The notes beneath the pieces are model-generated. The model did not search any database, was not told the origin of the DNA, and was given only the letters and a program-made list of their open reading frames with translations. From NCBI RefSeq assembly GCF_900129875.1, contig NZ_FQXC01000008.1, forward strand, positions 1-64,000: 64,000 nt of DNA. The letters are read 5' to 3'. The stretch comes from Marivita hallyeonensis (GTDB lineage Bacteria; Pseudomonadota; Alphaproteobacteria; Rhodobacterales; Rhodobacteraceae). The number at the start of each line of letters is the position of its first letter. Positions within the stretch are counted from its first letter, which is position 1. Shown here piece by piece: positions 1-8,062 of the stretch. Made by a program: the position numbers and the translations under genes.

Positions 1-446
1 GCGATATCCAGACGTCCGTTCGCCGAAACAAACCAAACCGCCCGCATATCTCTTCAGATATCATCAATGTCAAAGAGCCAAACCCCAGAGACAAATACCA
101 GACCAGTGCGCCCTATAGAACCGGCGCGCCCGCCTGACATAAACCTCTAAAGTTATCCGCTAGATCAGCCTCGAAGCTCAGCCCCGCTTCCGATCCGCGT
201 CCCAACGTCCGCCTCAGCAGCGCCGGTGAAGGGGTATTTACGGTTAGGGCGGTGGGGGTGCAAGAGGAAAATTCGACCAAACTGCACTTTTTTTCATTTT
301 TTCATTTTGCTTATGAAAACATGGGTTTGACGCAATTATGTGTCGTCAGTCCGCGTCGATACAGCTGAATTTTCTGATCATGCCCACATCTTGGGCTTTG
401 TGAAAACCACACCGCTACAGCTGGCGCTCGCGTGAAGTGGATCAGC
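1..446. other. gene-free left edge with a small hairpin and a T-run
   Basis: No convincing coding frame is seen here. Positions 46-61 form a perfect 6-bp hairpin (ATATCT, loop CTTC, AGATAT). A weak plus-strand terminator-like element lies at 258-294: GTGCA pairs with TGCAC and is followed by seven T. This may end a transcript entering from the left, outside the window. Positions 296-308 carry a short T-rich direct repeat. The region beyond 310 is the 3' flank of msrQ, and I see no clear terminator for that gene. Confidence 0.4.
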
Positions 447-1061
447 CTATCCCCGGGCGGGTGTCGAGCGACTCGCCCAAGGTAACTCGCGGATGCGCGT
501 GGCCAGCAGCCCCAGAATGACCAGTGCATACAGGATCGGCTCCCACTGGAAGCCCTTGACCAGAAGCAGGAAGTGCAGCGCGCCCAGAATGGCGATCGGA
601 TAGACCAGCTTGTGCAGCTTGCGCCACGTGTCAGTACCCAGTTTCCGCAGGCTCCAATTGTTCGATGTCAGCGCCAGCGGGACCATCAATACAAAGGCCA
701 GCATACCGACGGTGATGTACCATCGCTTCACGATGTCGGCCCAGACATTCTGGAACTGCACATCCAAGACCAGCCACGTGAGCAGATGGGCCAGCAGATA
801 GAAAAACGTGATCACGCCGATCGCCCGACGGAACTTGAGAAGGTTCACGCCTGCGAACCGGCGCAACGGGGTCACGGCCAGACCCGCGATGATCAGCCAG
901 AGGCTCCACAGGCCCAGCTGGTGTTCGATCACCTTGGCAGGGTCCACACCCAACTGCCCGGTCAGGCCCAGGTAATAGATCCAGAGCACCGGAAATGGCG
1001 CCGCCGCATACAGCACCCATGCGTGCACGCGGCGCAGACCAGAGTTGAGCGCAGCCACCAT
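447..1061 (-). CDS. msrQ: MsrQ, heme membrane subunit of the MsrPQ methionine sulfoxide reductase
   Basis: A protein of 204 residues that is almost all hydrophobic helices, as expected for the six-helix YedZ/MsrQ family. MsrQ is an inner-membrane b-type cytochrome that passes electrons from the quinone pool or a flavin reductase to periplasmic MsrP. Conserved His residues occur in the LLAHLLTW and LHKLVYP-to-LHFLLL segments and fit heme ligation. The start chosen is the ATG two bases after the msrP stop, giving tight coupling. A longer upstream extension in the same frame only reads through msrP in the wrong frame and has no membrane character. The C-terminal tail is short and polar. Confidence 0.93.
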   Translation of the reverse strand: MVAALNSGLRRVHAWVLYAAAPFPVLWIYYLGLTGQLGVDPAKVIEHQLGLWSLWLIIAGLAVTPLRRFAGVNLLKFRRAIGVITFFYLLAHLLTWLVLDVQFQNVWADIVKRWYITVGMLAFVLMVPLALTSNNWSLRKLGTDTWRKLHKLVYPIAILGALHFLLLVKGFQWEPILYALVILGLLATRIRELPWASRSTPARG

Positions 1062-1063
1062 GG

Positions 1064-1969
1064 TCAGATGAACTCGCTCAGGTCCATGCCGTCGTAGAGG
1101 CTGGCAACGTCTTCTTCGTAGCCGTTGAACATGAGGGTCGGTTGGCGCTTGGCGAAAAGGCCGCCGCCGATCCGGCGTTCGGTCGCCTGTGACCACCGCG
1201 GATGATCCACGTTCGGATTCACATTACTATAGAAGCCGTACTCGCGCGGGTTGGTGACGTTCCAGCTTGCGGGCGGCTCTTCCTCCACCAGCGAGATACG
1301 GACAATCGACTTGATCGATTTGAAACCGTATTTCCACGGCACCACCAGACGCATCGGTGCACCGTTCTGTTTGGGGATGTCGCGGCCGTAGATGCCGGTC
1401 GCCATCATCGTCAGCGGATGCATGGCCTCATCGAGACGCAGACCTTCCACATAGGGCCAGTCCAGAACGGGCGATGCGAGACCGGGCATTTCCTCGGGGC
1501 GCATGGCTGTCTCGAAGGCGACGTATCTGGCAGAAGACTGAACACCGACCCAATCCAGGAGATCGGCCAGTTCAAACCCGTTCCATGGGATCACCATTGA
1601 CCACGCCTCGACACAGCGGAACCGGTAGATGCGCTCCTCGACGGTCATCTGGGACAGGATATCGGCAAAGCTGTAATCGCCCGGCTTGTCGACCAAACCA
1701 TCGATCCGCACGGTCCATGGGTCGATCGTGAGGCGATGGGCATTGCGCGCCGGGTCGTCCTTGCCGGTGCCGAACTCATAGTAGTTGTTGTAGCTGGTGA
1801 TCTCTTCCCAAGTGTTCGGCTCCAGCGCGTCCTGAGCGCGGGATGCCATCGGCATCGCTCCGGCAATGGCCCCCGCCGCGGCGCCCGCCATCAACTGGCG
1901 TCGGTTCAGGTATGCGGCGTAGGGGGTCACGTCGTCAGACGTCAGCGTGTTTTTCCAGCGAAATGCCAT
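1064..1969 (-). CDS. msrP: MsrP, periplasmic molybdopterin methionine sulfoxide reductase
   Basis: A 301-residue sulfite-oxidase-fold molybdoenzyme that repairs oxidised methionines in periplasmic proteins. The N-terminus carries a twin-arginine signal: NRRQLM at residues 22-27, a small hydrophobic Ala/Gly stretch and an SRAQD cleavage region, so the folded cofactor-loaded protein is exported by Tat. The molybdenum-ligating cysteine is in YRFRCVEAW at about residue 119. The motif [10 protein letters not shown] further on is typical of the family. The start is the ATG at 1969; a start eight codons upstream would only lengthen the pre-sequence. It lies directly upstream of msrQ with a 2-base gap, forming the usual msrPQ operon, possibly with the upstream cupin gene. 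Confidence 0.95.
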   Translation of the reverse strand: MAFRWKNTLTSDDVTPYAAYLNRRQLMAGAAAGAIAGAMPMASRAQDALEPNTWEEITSYNNYYEFGTGKDDPARNAHRLTIDPWTVRIDGLVDKPGDYSFADILSQMTVEERIYRFRCVEAWSMVIPWNGFELADLLDWVGVQSSARYVAFETAMRPEEMPGLASPVLDWPYVEGLRLDEAMHPLTMMATGIYGRDIPKQNGAPMRLVVPWKYGFKSIKSIVRISLVEEEPPASWNVTNPREYGFYSNVNPNVDHPRWSQATERRIGGGLFAKRQPTLMFNGYEEDVASLYDGMDLSEFI

Positions 1970-2090
1970 GAGGTCCTCTGCTTTGATTTCCAACAGGATA
2001 TAGAAAGCGGATGCGCGTCATCCAAACCAACTCGTCTCACATTGGCGTGGTGGTTTTGAAATGTTTGGCAAAAGTCGCAGCGGATTGCGG

Positions 2091-2432
2091 TCAAGACCCC
2101 GCTTTGATCGGATACCGATCCGCTTCCGCGAAAGCATCGATCACACATGTGCCCGCCTTGATCCGGGCGCCGTGTTCGACACCTGCGGGGATATCGTAGC
2201 TTTCACCAGGGCGGTAGGTTTTCGTCTTTCCGCCAATCGTCAATTCAAGTTCTCCTTCAATCACGGTGCCCCATTGCGCGCCGTGCGCATGCGGCGGCAG
2301 CTCCATATCCTTGTGAAATGTAAAGAAGGCCACCAGACCGCTATCGGATCGGATCACGTTGCTCTGAACGACGTCGTCGGGGAAGGGCACGTCGAGCGCC
2401 GGGAAGGATTGGATGAAATCGGGATAAGCCAT
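2091..2432 (-). CDS. small cupin-domain protein
   Basis: 113 residues, a single cupin barrel. Metal-binding motif 1 is visible as PPHAHGAQWGTVIEGE and motif 2 as PGESYDIPAGVEHGARI, so a metal ion is likely bound by His/Glu ligands. Proteins of this size act as sensors, isomerases or dioxygenases, and the substrate cannot be set from sequence. It is transcribed in the same direction as msrPQ, 121 bases upstream of msrP, so it could be part of the same oxidative-repair transcript, but the gap is long enough for a separate promoter. Confidence 0.8.
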   Translation of the reverse strand: MAYPDFIQSFPALDVPFPDDVVQSNVIRSDSGLVAFFTFHKDMELPPHAHGAQWGTVIEGELELTIGGKTKTYRPGESYDIPAGVEHGARIKAGTCVIDAFAEADRYPIKAGS

Positions 2433-2552
2433 GGGAAGGTCCTGTCATGCGGTTTGTGACACAGCCGCAGCCTGCGAGACGCAACGCCGCTTGGCAATGG
2501 CTGGCTGCACGGCGCACTTGCCATGGGTCAGGAATTCTGCGACCGAGGGCCC

Positions 2553-2690
2553 GTTCTCAGGGCGGGGCGGAATTCCCCACCGGCGGTAAGTGGGGAAACC
2601 TGCAAGCCCGCGAGCGCCTCTCGCGTTGAGAGGGTCAAGCAGATCAGGTGCGATTCCTGAGCCGACGGTCAAAGTCCGGATGAAAGAGAA
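2553..2690 (+). promoter_or_regulatory. FMN riboswitch (RFN element)
   Basis: The classic RFN landmarks are all present in order: GTTCTCAGGGCGGGG, the CCCCACCGGCGGTAA block, a variable GC-rich stem around 2608-2630, the AGATCAGGTG/CCTGAGCCGACGGTC segment, and the closing AGTCCGGATGAAAGAGAA. The first GTTCTC pairs with the terminal GAGAA to form P1. It ends about 80 bases before the ribH2 start. Binding of FMN is expected to lower ribH2 expression, here perhaps at translation initiation because no strong terminator follows. Confidence 0.95.
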
Positions 2691-2769
2691 TATGTGGCCG
2701 ACCCGCATCTGCGGGTTCGGTTTGCATGTGATCGCCTTGGGTGACGTGTCACTACGAAAGGAGATCCAC

Positions 2770-3204
2770 ATGACACACACCCGATACGCTTTTATCAAAG
2801 CCAACTGGCACCACGAGATTGTCGATCAGGCACTGGTCGGATTTCTGGAAATGGTTCCAAAAACCAGCGTTGACGTGTTCGACGTGCCCGGCGCGTTCGA
2901 GATGCCGCTTTTGGCCCGCGATCTGGCACGTACAGGGCGCTACTCTGCCATCGCTGCGGCGGCCTTCGTTGTAGATGGCGGCATTTACCGGCACGAGTTC
3001 GTGGCGCAAGCCGTGGTCAACGGTCTGATGCAGGTCGGTCTGGAAACCGATGTGCCTGTCTTGTCCGTCTCATTGACCCCGCATCAGTATCAGGAGACCG
3101 AACATCACACCCGCATCTATCGCGAGCACTTCGTCCTGAAGGGCCGCGAAGCTGGCCAAGCGGCTCTCAAGATGACAGAGCTGCGCACCGCCAAGGCAGC
3201 CTGA
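2770..3204 (+). CDS. ribH: 6,7-dimethyl-8-ribityllumazine synthase, RibH2 type
   Basis: 144 residues. Lumazine synthase condenses 5-amino-6-ribitylamino-uracil with 3,4-dihydroxy-2-butanone 4-phosphate in riboflavin synthesis. The lumazine-synthase signature is clear in VPGAFEMPLLARDLA and in the GGIYRHEFVAQAVVNGL stretch, which holds the catalytic His region. The GGIYRHEFV form resembles the alphaproteobacterial RibH2 group rather than the housekeeping RibH1. The start is the ATG after AAAGGAGAT, a strong ribosome-binding site. It sits alone behind an FMN riboswitch, so it is probably induced on flavin shortage. Confidence 0.93.
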   Translation: MTHTRYAFIKANWHHEIVDQALVGFLEMVPKTSVDVFDVPGAFEMPLLARDLARTGRYSAIAAAAFVVDGGIYRHEFVAQAVVNGLMQVGLETDVPVLSVSLTPHQYQETEHHTRIYREHFVLKGREAGQAALKMTELRTAKAA

Positions 3205-3213
3205 CCGAACTTG

Positions 3214-3233
3214 GGCGGTGGGCAACCACCGCC
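3214..3233. terminator. hairpin between convergent ribH2 and glutamate-synthase-like gene
   Basis: A perfect 8-bp stem (GGCGGTGG with CCACCGCC) closed by a GCAA tetraloop fills the 34-base gap between the two converging stops. There is no U-run on either strand, so it may be a weak bidirectional terminator or an mRNA 3' end stabiliser. Confidence 0.55.
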
Positions 3234-3238
3234 TGACA

Positions 3239-4723
3239 CTACGCGGCGGATTGCGGCCAGAGATCAGACATCAGAATGGACCGACCGTCCGGTTGCACGA
3301 CGCGCACGTGTTGACGTCGCATCAGGCGCGGTTCAGCCACTCCGACGGAATGGGCGATGGTTTCTACCTCTTTGACGATCTCCTTTGCATAGGCCGCGAC
3401 GCGCAGTTCCTTGTCTTCGACAACAAGCCCTGACTGAAAGCGTGGATTGTGCGTGGTGATGCCGGTGGGACAGGTGTTCTTGTTGCACTTGAGCGCCTGA
3501 ATGCAGCCCAACGCAAACATGAAGCCCCGTGCCGAGGTGACGAAATCCGCCCCAGTCGCAAGCGCCCATGCCACGTCCCCTGGATTGACCAGCTTGCCGC
3601 TTGCCACCAGTGGAACGCGGTCGCGCAGACCGTGGGCATTGCGGATGTTGGCGACCATGGGCAGCGCCTCGCGAATGCTCATCCCGACAAGGTCGATCAG
3701 AGGCATCGGGGCCGCGCCTGTTCCGCCTTCTCCGCCGTCGATGGTGATGAAATCCGGCGCGGCATCCGCCCCTCGTTTCGAGATGGCGTCGAACAGCGCG
3801 GCAACACCGTCTTCGGACCCGACGCACATCTTGATGCCCGCCGGTTTGCCGGTCACATCCCTCACACGCGCGATCATGTCCATGAGGTCGTCCCAATCAT
3901 CGACCTCTTCGTGCCGATTGGGCGAGATGCTATCCTGTCCCTCAGGTATGCCACGCACGCGCGCGATTTCTGGCGTGATCTTCGCGCCCGGAAGGATGCC
4001 GCCCTTGCCCGGTTTCGCCCCCTGACTCAGCTTGATCTCGAACATGCGCACTGTCTCGTGCGCCGCCACCTCGCGCAGCTTGTCTTCGTCCAGCGCGCCG
4101 TTTTCGTCCCGAACTCCGTACTTGGCCGTGCCGATCTGAAAGACGATGTCGCAGCCACCTTCAAGGTGATAGGGGGACAAACCGCCTTCGCCGGTATTCA
4201 TCCAGATGCCCGCGCGCCTTGCTCCTCGACTCAGCGCCTGCACAGCCGGCTTTGAGATCGCGCCGTAGCTCATGCCGGACAGATTGAAGAAAGACCGCGC
4301 TGTAAAAGGCATCCTCGCGCCCGGACCAATCACCTTTGGCTCAGAACTCGCAAACTGGTTGTCGACCGGCGGAAATGGCGCGTTCACAAAAATCGGCGTG
4401 CCCACGATCGAGGTGTTCCGCGTCGATCCGAACGCCACGGTGTTCCCATGGCCCTCTGCTGACCGTTTCACCCATTCCCGCTGTGCCCGATTGAACGGTA
4501 GCTCCTCGCGGTCCATGGCGAAAAAGTATTGCCGAAAGAACTCCCCAAGGGTCGAGAACAGCCCGCGAAACCGACCGATAACCGGATAGTTCCGGCGGAT
4601 GGCGTCGCTTGTCTGCGACCGGTCGATAATCAGCAGCGCGATCCCGATCAACACGGCCACGCCGATCAGGCCGACAAACAGCACTGCCAGAAAATTCAAC
4701 GCGTACATTGCAGCGCCCATCAC
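3239..4723 (-). CDS. FMN-binding glutamate synthase family protein with N-terminal membrane segment
   Basis: 494 residues. The N-terminus (about residues 6-33) is one long hydrophobic helix, and the rest is the FMN-binding TIM barrel of glutamate synthase (Glu_synthase domain). Landmarks are FNLSGMSYGAISKPAVQALS, the TGEGGLSPYH loop, GAKPGKGGILPGAKI, and DGGEGGTGAAPMPLID. CNKNTCPTGITTHNP marks the iron-sulfur cysteine region. There is no glutaminase domain, so it is not a full GltB. Members of this stand-alone group are membrane-anchored and of uncertain reaction. It is convergent with ribH2, an FMN-pathway gene, which may be chance. The first of three nearby Met residues is used as start; the second or third is possible. 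Confidence 0.85.
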   Translation of the reverse strand: MMGAAMYALNFLAVLFVGLIGVAVLIGIALLIIDRSQTSDAIRRNYPVIGRFRGLFSTLGEFFRQYFFAMDREELPFNRAQREWVKRSAEGHGNTVAFGSTRNTSIVGTPIFVNAPFPPVDNQFASSEPKVIGPGARMPFTARSFFNLSGMSYGAISKPAVQALSRGARRAGIWMNTGEGGLSPYHLEGGCDIVFQIGTAKYGVRDENGALDEDKLREVAAHETVRMFEIKLSQGAKPGKGGILPGAKITPEIARVRGIPEGQDSISPNRHEEVDDWDDLMDMIARVRDVTGKPAGIKMCVGSEDGVAALFDAISKRGADAAPDFITIDGGEGGTGAAPMPLIDLVGMSIREALPMVANIRNAHGLRDRVPLVASGKLVNPGDVAWALATGADFVTSARGFMFALGCIQALKCNKNTCPTGITTHNPRFQSGLVVEDKELRVAAYAKEIVKEVETIAHSVGVAEPRLMRRQHVRVVQPDGRSILMSDLWPQSAA

Positions 4724-4835
4724 AGCCTCACATTCGATTCATTGCATTTATTGCAACATCCAGACTACACTATCGGCACAGCGCTCCGACTCTGTCGACC
4801 TGAAACCTGCCACACCTGCCACAAATGGTGATCCC

Positions 4836-5282
4836 ATGAAACGTCTGCTCGCCTGCCTCATCCTGACCGTCCTCGCCTCCGGTGCCGTGGCGAAAGACGT
4901 CATTACCTACGACACGGACCAATCCTTCGACGATGTCATCTTCGGCCTCGAAAGCGCGATCCTAGACCGTGGTCTGGTGATCGACAGCATCAGCCACACG
5001 GGTGACATGCTCGAACGCACCAAGGGCGACGTCGGATCCGACGTGACGCTGTACCTGCACGCCGATGTCTACAGCTTCTGTTCGGCTCAGCTCTCGCGCG
5101 AGGTGATGGAGGTCGATCCGATGAACATCATCTATTGCCCTTACGACATTTTCGTCATGGTCCGTCCCGAGACGCCCGACACCACCACCATTGGGTTCCG
5201 CACCTTTCCAGATGGGCCGATGAAGCAGATCGAGGCACTTCTCGACGGCATCAGTCGAGCCGCAATCGGGCTGGATGAATAA
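4836..5282 (+). CDS. DUF302-family exported protein
   Basis: 148 residues with a Sec signal peptide (MKRLLACLILTVLASGAVAKD, cleavage likely after AVA). The mature part reads like the DUF302 fold: DQSFDDVIFGLESAILDRGLVIDSISH at the start, then a strand with YSFCSAQLSREVMEVDPMNIIYCPYDIFVM. Two cysteines (about residues 88 and 104 of the precursor) could form a disulfide or bind a ligand. Function of the family is unknown. The start is chosen because the frame upstream does not resemble a leader. It is divergent from the glutamate-synthase-like gene across 112 bases. Confidence 0.82.
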   Translation: MKRLLACLILTVLASGAVAKDVITYDTDQSFDDVIFGLESAILDRGLVIDSISHTGDMLERTKGDVGSDVTLYLHADVYSFCSAQLSREVMEVDPMNIIYCPYDIFVMVRPETPDTTTIGFRTFPDGPMKQIEALLDGISRAAIGLDE

Positions 5283-5466
5283 CGGACCTCACACGCGATA
5301 TCACAAGAATATCAGTTGATTGCGCAAAATCCTGCGGCTTAGGCGGCGAGGCTTTGCCGTCAAGCCATATCGGCGAAAATCCCCGGTCATCCAAAACGAT
5401 TTTACCATCGTTATATGGACAGATGTGGATGACACACATCACAACGTTATCAAAAGGACGACCCTA

Positions 5467-5955
5467 ATGTTTCGTAAGACAACAATCGCCGTCACTACCG
5501 CAGCCGCTCTTCTGGGCACAGCCGCCATCGCAGGCTCCATGGGCAAGAAAGACATCGTGGACACTGCCGTTGAAGCAGGTTCCTTCACCACGCTCGTGCA
5601 GGCAGTCGAAGCAGCTGGCCTCGTTGACACTCTGAAAGGCGAAGGCCCGTTCACCGTGTTCGCACCGACTGATGAAGCGTTCGCTGCTCTGCCGGAAGGT
5701 ACGCTGGAAGACCTCCTTCTGCCGGAGAACCAGGATCAGCTGGTCGCGATCCTGACCTACCACGTCGTGCCGGGCACCGTCATGTCCACGGACCTGACCG
5801 ACGACATGGAAGCAGCGACCGTTCAGGGCTCTAGCGTGACGATCGATCTCGACAATGGCGTCATGGTCGAAGAAGCGTCTGTCGTGACTGCAGACATCGA
5901 AACGTCGAATGGCGTCATTCACGTCATCGACAAGGTGATCCTGCCGGAAGGTTAA
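5467..5955 (+). CDS. fasciclin (FAS1) domain secreted protein
   Basis: 162 residues. A signal peptide (residues 1-22, ending TAAIAG) is followed by a single FAS1 domain. The two family boxes are clear: [25 protein letters not shown] and [27 protein letters not shown]1 proteins are secreted adhesion or surface factors; the bacterial single-domain form is common in marine alphaproteobacteria. The start follows an AAAGGACG ribosome-binding site. A strong terminator follows, so it is probably monocistronic. The 184-base upstream gap should hold its promoter, but I cannot assign a sigma factor. Confidence 0.92.
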   Translation: MFRKTTIAVTTAAALLGTAAIAGSMGKKDIVDTAVEAGSFTTLVQAVEAAGLVDTLKGEGPFTVFAPTDEAFAALPEGTLEDLLLPENQDQLVAILTYHVVPGTVMSTDLTDDMEAATVQGSSVTIDLDNGVMVEEASVVTADIETSNGVIHVIDKVILPEG

Positions 5956-5980
5956 ATCCACCACTCGCACAAAACCTTCA

Positions 5981-6006
5981 GGGGCCGCCAAACTGGCGGC
6001 CCCTTT
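5981..6006 (+). terminator. rho-independent terminator after the fasciclin gene
   Basis: GGGGCCGCC pairs with GGCGGCCCC, with a short AAACT-centred loop, followed by TTTCTTG. It starts 25 bases after the fasciclin stop. Confidence 0.85.
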
Positions 6007-6049
6007 CTTGTCTCTGGGTTTCACGCGCATCGCCTGCTAACAGCAGGGA

Positions 6050-6784
6050 ATGTTCCAGGCGCTCACCGACAAAGGCTATGACATCGCCATTTCTAACCAC
6101 GCAGGCGCGATCCTGTCGGTGGATTTCTCTCGCGTGACCCGCGAACTGGTTGGCGCGCTAGAGGATTTGACGATCCCCGACACCGAACTGATCGGCTCAG
6201 GTGGCGGCGAAGCTCCGTCGACGCAACGCCTGCGCCGAAGACTCTACGAAGCGGGCTGGCCAAAACACACGTTCGACTTCCGTTTGATCGTCGATGGCCG
6301 CGAAACCGTTTCGCATAGCCACGAGATCGACCACGTCCGCCGCGCCCATGCCGGCACCGTCGCGCTCGAGATCGAATGGAACAACAAGGACCCGTTCTTC
6401 GACCGTGACCTGGAAAACTTTCAGCGTTTGCACGCGCAATCAGCCATTTCCGTCGGCGTCCTGATCACCCGTGGCGCAAGCCTGCAAGACCAGATGCTGA
6501 ACATCATCCAGAATTGCATCATCCGTCACGGGATCGAAAACGAGGTTGCACTCGTCGAGGCGTTCAACATGAAGGACCGCACCAAACGTCAGCGCGAAGC
6601 GGTCGACCGACTGATGGCATCCGGTCTGCCCTTCCCCGATGCGTTCGCCAAGCAATTCGTCAGCGACAAATTCGGGGCCGCGACAACGCACTGGCAAAAG
6701 CTGAAAGACCGGATCGACCGTGGCGTCGGCAACCCGTGCCCTTTGCTCCTGATTGGCTTGCCCGCATCGATCATCACTGCATGA
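6050..6784 (+). CDS. BglII/BstYI-family type II restriction endonuclease-like protein
   Basis: 244 residues. I recognise the BglII/BstYI nuclease family by the segment HEIDHVRRA (about residues 91-99) followed by VALEIEWNNKDPFFDRDLENF (about 104-124), which supplies acidic metal-binding residues (D94, E107, E109 as candidates) and the N-K-D-x-x-F-D-R-D-L signature. Known members cut AGATCT or RGATCY; this protein's target cannot be read from sequence. It lies between the fasciclin terminator and two small membrane genes, and faces a MT-A70 methyltransferase that would protect host DNA. The start has an AGGGA motif almost touching the ATG, so initiation may be weak or the true start may differ. 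Confidence 0.8.
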   Translation: MFQALTDKGYDIAISNHAGAILSVDFSRVTRELVGALEDLTIPDTELIGSGGGEAPSTQRLRRRLYEAGWPKHTFDFRLIVDGRETVSHSHEIDHVRRAHAGTVALEIEWNNKDPFFDRDLENFQRLHAQSAISVGVLITRGASLQDQMLNIIQNCIIRHGIENEVALVEAFNMKDRTKRQREAVDRLMASGLPFPDAFAKQFVSDKFGAATTHWQKLKDRIDRGVGNPCPLLLIGLPASIITA

Positions 6785-6824
6785 CCTTCATCGATTTGCC
6801 GTAATATCCAGGCATAATCCTTGT

Positions 6825-7013
6825 ATGCGGCACGGATTCGAAGATCATGGGCTGAGACCCTATTTCATCTCTGCGGCACTTGTCGCTCTGATCGCATACG
6901 CGCTGCTGATCGTGTGGATCGCCTTTCTCCCCCCTGACGAACTCAGCAGAGAAGACAAAGCGCTTTCACTAACACTTTTGACGGCACTACCTGCAAAATT
7001 CGGCCTTTCGTAG
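6825..7013 (+). CDS. small single-helix membrane protein of unknown function
   Basis: 62 residues with one strong hydrophobic segment (ISAALVALIAYALLIVWIAFL, roughly residues 15-35) and a charged DELSREDKAL loop after it. I do not recognise the family. It lies 40 bases after the nuclease gene, and its stop codon overlaps the GTG of the next small gene by one base (TAGTG), which suggests translational coupling. The pair sits inside the nuclease-methyltransferase island. It could be a chance pair or an accessory of the island. No classical start signal is strong, so confidence is moderate. Confidence 0.5.
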   Translation: MRHGFEDHGLRPYFISAALVALIAYALLIVWIAFLPPDELSREDKALSLTLLTALPAKFGLS

Positions 7014-7234
7014 TGTTCAAGCATTTCAAGGTGCCTCCTAAACGCCGCGAACGACTGTCGACCGCATTGTTCATCGGTCTCATAGTCGCTCTATTTAAAG
7101 CAACCGAGGTCGGCGGTTACGTCAATGCCATCCGCACGTTCTGCGTGACGTTCACTCTCGCAACACTCGCGGTGATGGCGCTTGACGTCGCCACAGACTG
7201 GATATGGACAAAATGGAAAGCACGCAGTGCCTGA
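7013..7234 (+). CDS. small membrane protein of unknown function, coupled to the preceding gene
   Basis: 73 residues starting at GTG that overlaps the previous stop by one base. It has a basic N-terminus (KHFKVPPKRRERL), then two hydrophobic stretches (about residues 17-30 and 41-60) and a basic tail (TKWKARSA), fitting a two-helix membrane protein. I do not recognise the family. The predicted shape recalls small membrane accessory proteins, but that is inference. It is convergent with the MT-A70 methyltransferase, with 27 bases between the two stops. Confidence 0.5.
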   Translation: MFKHFKVPPKRRERLSTALFIGLIVALFKATEVGGYVNAIRTFCVTFTLATLAVMALDVATDWIWTKWKARSA

Positions 7235-7261
7235 CTGCTCAGGGTGCTTTCTTGGTCCCGC

Positions 7262-7918
7262 CTACTCGGCCGCGACGCTCGAATTGTGCTTATAGGTCTT
7301 CCAGGTCGGCTTGTAGTCATCGTCAGCCTGATTGCCCCAAACGGTCCAGCCATCGCGACGTCCCCGGCCAAACAGTTCAAGATACGGACCCCAGGAACAG
7401 CCTTCGATGATCCGGTACTGTTCATCCGGCTTGCGGCTGTGCTCGCGCTTGCGCGTCTTGAGCACATCGCCGTCGGGCTCTTCCGCCTCGATGTAATTCA
7501 CCTGGCTCCGGCCGGGAGCAAGAGTACGGACATCTTTTCCACGCACGCCGAAAAGGAGAATCTCGGTCACATTGCGGAAATAGAAACCAACACCGCGGCC
7601 ATCAGGGCCGCCGTCTTTGCGCACCTTTTCCCATATGATGTTCGACTTGTATTCGAACCCCCACGCGTCCAGCACCTGCAAGCCCTCTGGCAAAAGCGCG
7701 TTTGGCACCCAAAGGTAGCAATGCGCCCGGTCTTCCAGATGCTCAGCCACGGGCAGCGCGCAGATTTCACCCAGTTCCATCGTCGGATAACGGGCAAGCC
7801 GCTTGTGCTCGGGCGCGACCTTGCCGGTGCGGTTCTGGAATCGCCAAGGAGGATCGGCCATGACACAGCCAAAACGGTCTTCGCCCAAGAAACCGCGCAG
7901 ATCGTCTGCCGCTGTCAT
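7262..7918 (-). CDS. MT-A70 family adenine-N6 DNA methyltransferase
   Basis: 218 residues. The catalytic motif DPPW is at residues 22-25 in a GCVMADPPWRFQNRTG context, and CYLWVPNALLPEGLQVLDAWGFEYKSNIIWEK and the terminal WGPYLELFGRGRRDGWTVWGNQ blocks match bacterial MT-A70 proteins. These transfer a methyl group from SAM to N6 of adenine. The start at 7918 is preferred because GGAGG lies five bases upstream; an ATG ten codons earlier has no such signal. It faces a BglII-type nuclease, so the likely role is the modification half of a restriction-modification pair; a solitary regulatory methyltransferase is the alternative. Confidence 0.88.
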   Translation of the reverse strand: MTAADDLRGFLGEDRFGCVMADPPWRFQNRTGKVAPEHKRLARYPTMELGEICALPVAEHLEDRAHCYLWVPNALLPEGLQVLDAWGFEYKSNIIWEKVRKDGGPDGRGVGFYFRNVTEILLFGVRGKDVRTLAPGRSQVNYIEAEEPDGDVLKTRKREHSRKPDEQYRIIEGCSWGPYLELFGRGRRDGWTVWGNQADDDYKPTWKTYKHNSSVAAE

Positions 7919-8026
7919 ACCTGCCTCCGCTTGTGTGGTCTGCCACATCTACCGCAACATCTAGTCGACAGTAAACGGGATTCCCCTGCGCACGAAAGCG
8001 TTTTCCCAAAGAAGTCCTAAAAAATC

Positions 8027-8052
8027 GTAGGCCGGGCAAATGCCCGGCCTAC
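8027..8052. terminator. GTAGG-type hairpin, terminator of clpB and member of a dispersed repeat family
   Basis: A perfect 12-bp stem (GTAGGCCGGGCA with TGCCCGGCCTAC) and a two-base AA loop. On the minus strand it is followed by a run of T (positions 8026 down to 8019), so it should end clpB transcription 11 bases after the stop. Its core resembles the hairpins at 45180 and 59080. Confidence 0.85.
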
Positions 8053-8062
8053 AGATCATTGG

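Noticed and set aside
4751-4765. TTGCA-TTTAT-TGCAA inverted repeat upstream of DUF302 as a regulator site
   Set aside because: The arms are only five bases, no second copy is seen and no regulator is nearby.
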